The position numbers and the translations under genes are program-made. From NCBI GenBank assembly GCA_947176785.1, contig CAMWSA010000229.1:1-6237 (forward strand): a stretch of DNA of 6,237 nucleotides, read 5' to 3'. This stretch comes from an uncultured Lachnospiraceae bacterium. Lineage in GTDB: Bacteria > Bacillota > Clostridia > Lachnospirales > Lachnospiraceae. This document shows, in pieces, positions 1-5,224 of this stretch. The stretch's first letter is position 1. Each line of letters opens with the position of its first letter. The notes under the pieces were generated by a model, which did no database searches, was not told where the DNA came from, and was given only the letters and a program-made list of their open reading frames with translations.

Positions 1-104
1 CAGTTCCGCATATTCCCTGCAACCTCACAAAACGGTGATGAATACCCGGCCCCTTCTGGCGTCCGGATATTCATCAGTGCGCTTTCCGGGAATATGCTGA
101 AATC
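1..104 (-). repeat. Complete copy (copy 1) of a two-stem structured palindromic repeat
   Basis: The sequence folds into two nested stems. The outer stem pairs 8-17 (GCATATTCCC) with 88-97, 10 of 10. The inner stem pairs 36-49 (TGATGAATACCCGG) with 63-76, 13 Watson-Crick pairs out of 14, around a 13-nt loop at 50-62. The one exception, C45 against A67, becomes a G-U pair in minus-strand RNA. The same architecture, with different bases in the stems, occurs at 5125-5224. Positions 1-55 are repeated exactly at 114-168. The element lies in the leader downstream of the promoter at 199-234 and before the next, unseen gene of the cluster. I do not recognise it as a named RNA family. It could be a REP/MITE-like dispersed repeat or a cis-acting RNA. 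The left edge is cut by the window, so the true boundary is uncertain. Confidence 0.8.
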
Positions 105-113
105 CTCTTATTT

Positions 114-180
114 CAGTTCCGCATATTCCCTGCAACCTCACAAAACGGTGATGAATACCCGGCCCCTTGGGGCCATATTC
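114..180 (-). repeat. Partial copy (copy 2) of the structured repeat, with a different right arm
   Basis: Positions 114-168 are identical to 1-55 (55 of 55 bases, offset 113). The two copies diverge from position 169. The arm following the shared half is GGGGCCATATTC (169-180), not the CCGGATATTCATCA arm of copy 1. It still makes a compact hairpin: GAATA (153-157) with TATTC (176-180) outside, and GGCCCC (161-166) with GGGGCC (169-174) inside, with a three-against-one internal bulge. In the minus direction no U-tract follows the hairpin, so I do not call it a terminator. The exact identity of the left half suggests recent duplication or gene conversion between repeats. Confidence 0.75.
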
Positions 181-183
181 CTC

Positions 184-231
184 CAAAACGAACGAAATCC
201 CACCCATTATATACCTAAACCCTTCGTTTTG
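184..231. promoter_or_regulatory. 9-bp inverted repeat centred on the -10 box (possible operator)
   Basis: CAAAACGAA at 184-192 is perfectly inverted as TTCGTTTTG at 223-231, separated by 30 bp. The centre of symmetry (207.5) falls inside the -10 hexamer at 206-211. One half-site overlaps the -35 box and the other covers the expected start of the transcript. This is the geometry of a dimeric repressor site, or of an RNA or DNA hairpin at the promoter. No regulator is identifiable from the window, and a 9-bp match could be partly chance. Confidence 0.4.
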
Positions 232-234
232 CAA
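199..234 (-). promoter_or_regulatory. Sigma-A-type promoter reading towards the window's left edge
   Basis: On the minus strand TTGCAA (234-229, four of six matches to TTGACA) is followed by exactly 17 bp and then a perfect TATAAT (211-206). Transcription would start near position 199. The promoter lies between the SpoVD-like stop codon at 285 and the next gene of the cluster, which is outside the window (mraY or murE by analogy). It probably gives that downstream part of the dcw cluster its own transcript. The resulting leader runs through both repeat copies at 1-180. No start site has been mapped; the call rests on hexamers and spacing alone. Confidence 0.6.
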
Positions 235-284
235 GAAGACTTATTCCGTCCCCTGCCAGCCCCCGCCGGGAGCGTGCCCTTCCT

Positions 285-2039
285 TCAGCCGTCAACAGTA
301 TCTGTCTCCTCTGTCTGCTCAATCCCCATATAGGGCAAAATATTTTCAAACAGCTGCCGGACGATGGGGGCGGCCACCTGGCCCCCGTAGTATACGCCCT
401 GGGGATTATTCACGATAGCCACGGCGATGACCTGGGGATTATCCGCCGGCGCAAAGCCGATATAGGAAGATATGTACCGCCCGCTCCCTCTGGGCAGCGT
501 CTGGCTGGTAGCAGTTTTGCCCCCCACCCGGTAGCCCTCCACCTTGCCGTTTTTGCCGGAGCCCTCCTTCACCACCATCTCCAGGATTTCCCGCATGGTG
601 GCGGAAGTCTCCTCGGACACGATATTGCCTGTGGCCGGATAGGCGAAGCTCTCCACCAGTTCTCCCTGGGAGTCCACCACCTTTACGCCAAAGTGGGGGG
701 TAATCCGCCTTCCGCCGTTGATGATGGAGGATGCGGTAGTGACCAGCTGTATGGGCGTGATCTGAAAGGACTGCCCAAAGGATACCGTAGCCAGTTCCAC
801 CAGGCCCATATTCTCCTTCTTGTGCATGATGGTGCCCGCCTCCCCCGGCAGATCCACACCGGTCTTGGTCAACAGGCCAAAGCGTTCAAAATAGCCATAA
901 TATGTATCCACCCCCAACAGCAGTCCCACAGAGATCAGCGCCGGATTGCAGCTGTTCATCATACAATGTGTAAAATCCTGCCCCCCATGGCCCGACACTT
1001 TGTGACAGCGGATCCTGCTGTCCTCCACCACAATAAATCCCGGGCAGGAAAACTGGCTCTGGGGGGTGATCACCCCCTGTTCCAGGCCCGCCGCCGCCGT
1101 GATGATTTTGAAGGTGGATCCCGGCTCATAGGTATCATTGATGCAGCCGTTGCGCCACATTTGGTTGAGCAGGTCCTGCTGCTCCTGCTGGGACAAATTC
1201 TCCCCTGATCCCTCCGGCAGCGTGTAAGGGTCATTTAAATCAAATTCCGGCACATTTACCATGGCATAAATCTCCCCGTTCTGGGGATTCATCACCAGAA
1301 TGGACACACTCTGGGCCTGCTTTGTCTCCATGGCCTGGTAGGCCAGCTGCGTGGCGTAGGTCTGAATATTGCGGTCCAGACTGATATACAGGTCATTGCC
1401 GTTTACCGGCTCAATGCGTCTCTCCCCGGCAGCCTCCACCTCAATTCCCTTGGCATCCGTCATGGTCAGGATTTTTCCCGGCTCTCCCTGGAGATATTTC
1501 TCGTAGATTACTTCCAGCCCTATGATGCCCTGGTTATCCCCGCCGGTGAAGCCCAGCACCTTGCTGGCCAGTTCCCCGTAAGGGTAATACCGCTTGTAGT
1601 CTTCGTCCACCTTGACTCCCGGCATCTCGTATTCCCGGATCCTGTCCCCCGTGCCCTTATCCACATTGCTCTTGACGCGCTCCATGGAACTGTATTTCTC
1701 CACGCGCCCCCGCACATATTCCTCGGACAACTCCAGTTCCCGGCACAGCATGGCAATGACCGCCTCCGGGTCCTCGATCTGATTATGTATCACAGAGATG
1801 GTACATACCGTCCGGTTGTCGGCCAGCACCTCCCCGTTACAGTCCAGGATACGTCCCCTGGCCGCCTTTATGCTGCGCTCCCGCTCGTGCAGGTCCGTGG
1901 CTTTTTCCGCATAGTAATCAGCCTCCCACACCATCAGGTAGATCAGGCGGGCGAACAGCCCCACCAGCACCAGGCTGCAGCCCAGAAAAACTGTCAATAT
2001 CTTCTTTCGGTGCGCTATCTTGTTATGTATCTCCGGCAT
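285..2039 (-). CDS. spoVD: SpoVD-like class B penicillin-binding protein (peptidoglycan transpeptidase)
   Basis: Encodes a membrane-anchored D,D-transpeptidase of 584 residues that would cross-link peptidoglycan on the outer face of the membrane. A short basic cytoplasmic head is followed by one membrane segment (about 14-37). The PBP dimerisation/pedestal region starts at RGRILDCNG (from 61) and includes YKRYYPYGELA (148-158). The transpeptidase domain has the nucleophile motif STFK (Ser308, Lys311), SCN (363-365) and SFGQS (420-424). The third motif is KTA (508-510), not the near-invariant KTG. There is no PASTA domain; B. subtilis SpoVD has one. I chose the ATG at 2039 because GAGG lies 8 nt upstream. 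Upstream in-frame ATGs at 2081 and 2177 lack an SD, and the latter overlaps the preceding gene. Position after an FtsI/PBP2B-like gene matches B. subtilis pbpB-spoVD, where SpoVD acts in spore cortex synthesis. The sporulation role here is inferred; a second vegetative PBP is the alternative. Confidence 0.9.
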   Translation of the reverse strand: MPEIHNKIAHRKKILTVFLGCSLVLVGLFARLIYLMVWEADYYAEKATDLHERERSIKAARGRILDCNGEVLADNRTVCTISVIHNQIEDPEAVIAMLCRELELSEEYVRGRVEKYSSMERVKSNVDKGTGDRIREYEMPGVKVDEDYKRYYPYGELASKVLGFTGGDNQGIIGLEVIYEKYLQGEPGKILTMTDAKGIEVEAAGERRIEPVNGNDLYISLDRNIQTYATQLAYQAMETKQAQSVSILVMNPQNGEIYAMVNVPEFDLNDPYTLPEGSGENLSQQEQQDLLNQMWRNGCINDTYEPGSTFKIITAAAGLEQGVITPQSQFSCPGFIVVEDSRIRCHKVSGHGGQDFTHCMMNSCNPALISVGLLLGVDTYYGYFERFGLLTKTGVDLPGEAGTIMHKKENMGLVELATVSFGQSFQITPIQLVTTASSIINGGRRITPHFGVKVVDSQGELVESFAYPATGNIVSEETSATMREILEMVVKEGSGKNGKVEGYRVGGKTATSQTLPRGSGRYISSYIGFAPADNPQVIAVAIVNNPQGVYYGGQVAAPIVRQLFENILPYMGIEQTEETDTVDG

Positions 2040-2045
2040 GTCGGA

Positions 2046-2093
2046 AACCTCATAATAACCGTTACTATACTGTATTCCCATTATTATGAGGTT
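2046..2093 (-). promoter_or_regulatory. Hairpin sequestering the ribosome binding site of the SpoVD-like gene
   Basis: AACCTCATAATAA (2046-2058) and TTATTATGAGGTT (2081-2093) form a perfect 13-bp inverted repeat with a 22-nt loop. In the minus-strand transcript the 3' arm ends in GAGGTT, the only good Shine-Dalgarno of the gene starting at 2039 (GAGG at 2051-2048, 8 nt before the ATG). Folding would hide the ribosome site in messages that read through from the upstream PBP gene. There is no U-run after the stem, so it is unlikely to be a terminator. The pairing is seen directly; the regulatory effect is inferred. Confidence 0.6.
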
Positions 2094-2124
2094 ATTCGTG
2101 ATATTTCTCTTTTGTGGCTGCCCC

Positions 2125-4383
2125 TTACTCCAGCACCCCCCAGGCTTCGGTGACGGAATCTCCTGTATCGGGATCATAATGCTGGCCCGTGGCCGGGTCC
2201 ACCCTATGGCCCGTAGCCGGATCTATGGGAAAATCCATCCAGGCCGGTCGGCTGGCCACAGGTGCTTGGGTGGGCTGGGGTTCCTGTCCCTGCATGTTGT
2301 CCAGATCCTCCTCTTCCGGGGTCTGGGTGTACTGGTTTGTGATCGCCAGCTGGCGTTCCTCCAGTTCCTTGACCTCCGCCTCCGACAATTCCTCCGTCAT
2401 ATAAATATTCAGGTAGGGCAGTGCCTCTGTCAGAACATTGCGCACAATACCCGTGGCAAATTTGGCGTCGTCCTGCCTTGACGCATTGGCCCTGTCCACC
2501 ACCACATAGATAGCAATCTGGGGGTTGTCCGCCGGGGCATGGCCGAGAAAGGATACCACAAACTCCGTCTTGGAACGCTGCTTGGTGTCCCTGTCAACGG
2601 TCTGGGCCGTGCCGGTCTTTCCCCCGATGGCATAGCCCGCAGGCCGGGCCGTCCGGCCCGTGATTCTGCTGTCATTCTCCCGCATTACCACGGCGTTGCA
2701 GTACTGGCGTATCCTCTCCGAGGTAGATTCCGATATGGGCTGGCGCAGTACCCTGGGTTCGATGTTCTCCACCGTGGCTCCGTTTGCGTTGGTGATCTTG
2801 TCTACCATATGGGGCTCATAGTAGTAGCCGCCGTTGATCAGCGCGCAGTACCCGGTGATCATCTCAATCATGGTCACATTAAAGCCCTGTCCGAAGGAGT
2901 AGGTGAACAGATCCGTGGGGGTCATATGGTCTCCGTCCAGAATCAGGGAGGCTGTCCTGGTCTCTCCCTCCAGATCAATATTGGTTCTCAGGCCAAAGTT
3001 AAAAGCCTGCTGGAACTGGGCAAAACGCTCTATGCCGATGGTCTGGGCTTCCTTCATCAGCGCCACATTACAGGACCAGGCAATGGCGTCCTCCACGCTC
3101 ACGTCCCCGTCGCCCCATGTGTTGTGGCATCTGATCCTGTGTCCGCCGCTCTCCAGATAACCGCCGCACTGGTAGACTTCATTGCCGGTAAGGGCTCCCG
3201 TCTCCAGCCCTATGGCCGTGGTGAAAGGCTTGGAAGTGGACCCCGGCTCGTAGGTGTCACTGATACAGAAATTTTTCCACAGGTAATTCAGGTTCATGTA
3301 CAGTTCTGTGTCGTCCATCTCCGCAATGCTCTCCGCCGTGACATACTCCTTGGTCTTGTTGCCCTCCGCGTCCACACGCACGCTGCCGATCAGGGCATCC
3401 GTGTTGCGGGTGTCGTTGAGATCATAAACCGGGTAACTCGCCATAGCCAGTATCCTTCCCGTGTTGACCTCCATCACGATACAGCCCACATTCTCAGCCC
3501 CGTTTCCAATCCTGGCCGCATCCTTATGGGCATCATCGAACTCTTTTAAATACTTTTCCACCATGCCCTGCAAATTGGCGTCCAGAGTGGTGTGTATGGT
3601 ATAGCCGTCCTCCGCGGGCTTTACGGTCCTCTCCAGCGTGGAATCGTCGTTCAGGTAGCCAAACTCCCTGCCTGTGGTCCCGTTAAGTTCCTCGTTGTAA
3701 TACGCCTCCAGGCCATATGCGCCCACATTGTCCGAACTGGTAAAGCCCACCACGTCACAGGCCAGGCTGCCCAGGGGATAATATCGCTTGTATTCCTTCT
3801 CAAACCATACCCCCCTGATCATGCTGTCCTCCGCATCCATAGCCTCCTGAAAAGCGCTGATGGCATCGTAGGGCAGACGCCTGGCCAGCACATAGTATGC
3901 TGAATTCTCATGGGTAGACACATAGGAGCGGACGGCGGTCATGTCCAGATCAAAATACTTCCCCAGCGCCTGCAGCGTAGGCTCCATATATTCCTTTTTA
4001 TTCAGCTTCTCCGTGTCCCTGATCACCTTCACATCCAGAATGACATTATATACATTTTCACTGACCGCCAGCTGTGTCCCGTTGGCATCCACGATATCCC
4101 CTCTGCGGAAAGGGATCGTAGTGCTGTCATACCGCTGCTGGGAGAGAACCTGCCTTGTGTACTCGTCCTCCTTGTCCCGGGCAATCCTGATCAGCTGAAG
4201 GCTTAAACCCACAAAAGCCAGCAGTACCATGACATACAGTACCACCAGCTTTTTCTGCATCCTGCTGCCAAATCTCTTATCCTTTTTCCGCCTGGCCCGG
4301 AGTCTCTCTGCCTGGGGGCGGGCAGTTCTCGGTATCCCGCCCCCCCTGGCTGAACCTTTTCTGCCTTGCACTCTCTCTGACAT
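2125..4383 (-). CDS. ftsI: FtsI/PBP2B-like class B penicillin-binding protein (septal transpeptidase)
   Basis: Encodes a 752-residue bitopic D,D-transpeptidase, probably the septal cross-linking enzyme that works with FtsW and the FtsL/DivIC complex. The basic cytoplasmic head (about 1-44) precedes one membrane segment (about 46-65). The pedestal region begins at RRGDIVDANG (93-102) and contains YKRYYPLGSLA (198-208). The catalytic motifs are complete: STSK (Ser382, Lys385), SCN (437-439), SFGQG (496-500) and KTGT (589-592). The expected C-terminal PASTA repeats of B. subtilis PBP2B are absent. The end is instead an acidic Pro/Gln-rich stretch with three octapeptide repeats of DPxTG type (721-744). 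I chose the ATG at 4383, with AAAGGA 10 nt upstream, over an in-frame GTG at 4410 that lacks an SD and would add nine residues. It follows the FtsL-like gene after 149 bp and precedes the SpoVD-like gene by 85 bp. Class B PBP identity is secure. The FtsI role over SpoVD rests on gene order. Confidence 0.92.
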   Translation of the reverse strand: MSERVQGRKGSARGGGIPRTARPQAERLRARRKKDKRFGSRMQKKLVVLYVMVLLAFVGLSLQLIRIARDKEDEYTRQVLSQQRYDSTTIPFRRGDIVDANGTQLAVSENVYNVILDVKVIRDTEKLNKKEYMEPTLQALGKYFDLDMTAVRSYVSTHENSAYYVLARRLPYDAISAFQEAMDAEDSMIRGVWFEKEYKRYYPLGSLACDVVGFTSSDNVGAYGLEAYYNEELNGTTGREFGYLNDDSTLERTVKPAEDGYTIHTTLDANLQGMVEKYLKEFDDAHKDAARIGNGAENVGCIVMEVNTGRILAMASYPVYDLNDTRNTDALIGSVRVDAEGNKTKEYVTAESIAEMDDTELYMNLNYLWKNFCISDTYEPGSTSKPFTTAIGLETGALTGNEVYQCGGYLESGGHRIRCHNTWGDGDVSVEDAIAWSCNVALMKEAQTIGIERFAQFQQAFNFGLRTNIDLEGETRTASLILDGDHMTPTDLFTYSFGQGFNVTMIEMITGYCALINGGYYYEPHMVDKITNANGATVENIEPRVLRQPISESTSERIRQYCNAVVMRENDSRITGRTARPAGYAIGGKTGTAQTVDRDTKQRSKTEFVVSFLGHAPADNPQIAIYVVVDRANASRQDDAKFATGIVRNVLTEALPYLNIYMTEELSEAEVKELEERQLAITNQYTQTPEEEDLDNMQGQEPQPTQAPVASRPAWMDFPIDPATGHRVDPATGQHYDPDTGDSVTEAWGVLE
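2152..2223 (-). repeat. Three tandem octapeptide repeats (DPxTG) in the FtsI-like C-terminus
   Basis: The codons for residues 721-744 of the FtsI-like protein encode DPATGHRV, DPATGQHY and DPDTGDSV in direct succession, 24 bp per unit. They lie outside the membrane, beyond the transpeptidase domain and after a Pro/Gln-rich linker, about eight residues before the stop. The regular Asp spacing could bind a cation or the wall, but no known domain is recognised. Confidence 0.8.
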
Positions 4384-4532
4384 ATTATTTTTTTCCTTTG
4401 CTATACTCACAAACGGTTAGTTTTTTCTGCCCGCAAGACATATTTCGTCCGATTGCCTTTCCCTTTGCAGGCTAACCTCCATTCCGCAGCTGCGCTGCGA
4501 CTCAAATCAGGATGGTGAGAATCCTTTTCACC
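4384..4532 (-). other. Spacer between the ftsL-like and ftsI-like genes, with small hairpins
   Basis: I see no gene in this 149-bp stretch. Directly after the ftsL-like stop codon, GGTGAGAA (4514-4521) and TTTTCACC (4525-4532) form an 8-bp stem with one mismatch and a 3-nt loop. CGCAGC (4485-4490) and GCTGCG (4494-4499) form a perfect 6-bp stem with a 3-nt loop. Neither is followed by a U-run in the minus direction, so read-through into the PBP gene is expected. AAAGGA (4399-4394) is the likely SD of the downstream gene. I found no convincing promoter. Confidence 0.6.
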
Positions 4533-5102
4533 CTAGTTGCTGCCTTCCACCTTGCGCACGTAGTCCTTCCCCTCGTTGGTGTAGGTGATGACCTGCCCTT
4601 CCTGGGGATATACCATGCCCAGTTCACCGATGGCAACCCGCTTTACCTCCTCCATGTCTATGCTGCTGGTGATCCGGCTCAGTTCCTCGTCATTGGCTAC
4701 CCTCAGATTGTTCAATTCCTTCTCCTGGCTGGCTATGCGCTCCGTAGCCGTGGTGATATCGGCCTGCAGCTGAATGTAGTGTATCAGCACATAGCCGGCC
4801 ACACACATTGCCAGCGCCAGGAATAATACATATCCCAGGCTCATATGCCTGGCCTTGTCCCTGTTTTTCCGGGTGGCATTGCTCAGCGTGCGGCGGGGCT
4901 GCTGCTCCATCTCCTGCTGCAGGTTCAGCTTTGGTGCCGCACTGCCATACACATAACTGCCTGTCCGCCCGCCCGGGGACTGGTGCGGGGCCTGCCGGGC
5001 GGAGCGCTGCGGGGCCGTCCGGGTTTCTGTTCTTATATTTTGTCGGGTGTTTGTGTTTCTGTATGCATTTGTAGGTCGATTTCCATAAGTTGTCCGTGCC
5101 AT
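4533..5102 (-). CDS. ftsL: FtsL-like bitopic cell-division protein
   Basis: A 189-residue protein of the FtsL/DivIC type, expected to sit at the division septum and bridge FtsQ/DivIB-type proteins and the septal PBP. The first 85 or so residues are cytoplasmic, rich in Arg, Thr, Gln and Asn, and probably disordered. One membrane segment follows (about 88-110), then an extracytoplasmic helix with coiled-coil character (about 111-146, containing ERIASQEKELNNLRVANDEE). A short end carries ELGMVYPQEGQ (160-170), typical of clostridial FtsL homologues. FtsL sequences are poorly conserved, so the name rests on topology plus position between rsmH and a class B PBP gene. The ATG at 5102 is the first in frame after a TGA. 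The nearest SD-like AAAGG is 12 nt upstream, which is long, so translation may be weak or start-site use unusual. The cytoplasmic head is longer than in most FtsL proteins. Confidence 0.88.
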   Translation of the reverse strand: MARTTYGNRPTNAYRNTNTRQNIRTETRTAPQRSARQAPHQSPGGRTGSYVYGSAAPKLNLQQEMEQQPRRTLSNATRKNRDKARHMSLGYVLFLALAMCVAGYVLIHYIQLQADITTATERIASQEKELNNLRVANDEELSRITSSIDMEEVKRVAIGELGMVYPQEGQVITYTNEGKDYVRKVEGSN

Positions 5103-5124
5103 AATACAACTAAGCCTTTCTATT

Positions 5125-5224
5125 CAGATTTCCGCATACTCCCATACAGCACACAGGTTTGTTGCCGAACATCCGGGCACTCCCGGCGTCCGGATATTCG
5201 GCAGTGCATTCTTAGGGAGCAGGC
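5125..5224 (-). repeat. Structured palindromic repeat between rsmH and ftsL (diverged copy)
   Basis: This copy has the same plan as 1-104. The outer stem pairs 5134-5143 (GCATACTCCC) with 5215-5224, and the inner stem pairs 5163-5176 (TGCCGAACATCCGG) with 5190-5203 around a 13-nt loop. Spacer lengths are nearly equal: 19 and 11 nt here against 18 and 11 nt in copy 1. Stem bases differ in a paired way: GATGAA/TTCATC becomes GCCGAA/TTCGGC, and a T-A pair in the outer stem becomes C-G. Two non-Watson-Crick positions (C5170/A5196, A5138/C5220) are G-U pairs only in minus-strand RNA. One true mismatch remains (A5136/G5222). The element occupies nearly the whole rsmH-ftsL gap and overlaps the rsmH stop codon. 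Confidence 0.75.

Noticed and set aside
1..168. CRISPR-like reading of the direct repeat
   Set aside because: There are only two copies, 55 bp long, with a 58-bp interval that is itself the other half of the palindrome, and no cas genes.
25..234. A 69-codon minus-strand reading frame across the left-end repeats
   Set aside because: It would start at a TTG lying in the -35 box of the promoter, runs through the hairpins and repeat copies, has no SD, and ends in the repeated sequence. It is open by composition only.
235..284. Terminator after the SpoVD-like gene
   Set aside because: The stretch is GC-rich but has no convincing stem followed by a U-run. Read-through to the next gene remains possible.
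693..1208. Plus-strand open frame opposite the SpoVD-like gene
   Set aside because: It is antisense to the STFK/SCN region and has no protein-like features.
2040..2177. Longer start for the SpoVD-like protein at 2177 or 2081
   Set aside because: Neither ATG has an SD. The extension is not membrane-targeting or PBP-like, and it overlaps the previous gene or runs through the hairpin.
2539..3549. Long plus-strand open frame (336 codons) inside the FtsI-like gene
   Set aside because: It is antisense to the conserved transpeptidase domain, its translation shows no recognisable domain, and it has no independent promoter or SD. It is a shadow of GC-rich codon use.
4384..4410. GTG start for the FtsI-like gene at 4410
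   Set aside because: There is no SD before the GTG, while the ATG at 4383 has AAAGGA upstream. The nine extra residues are low complexity.
4415..4477. GGTTAG/CTAACC inverted repeat in the same spacer
   Set aside because: It is only 6 bp long with about 50 nt between the arms, which is easily expected by chance.
4485..4532. Terminators between the ftsL-like and ftsI-like genes
   Set aside because: Both small stems lack a downstream U-run in the minus direction, and termination here would cut an essential operon.
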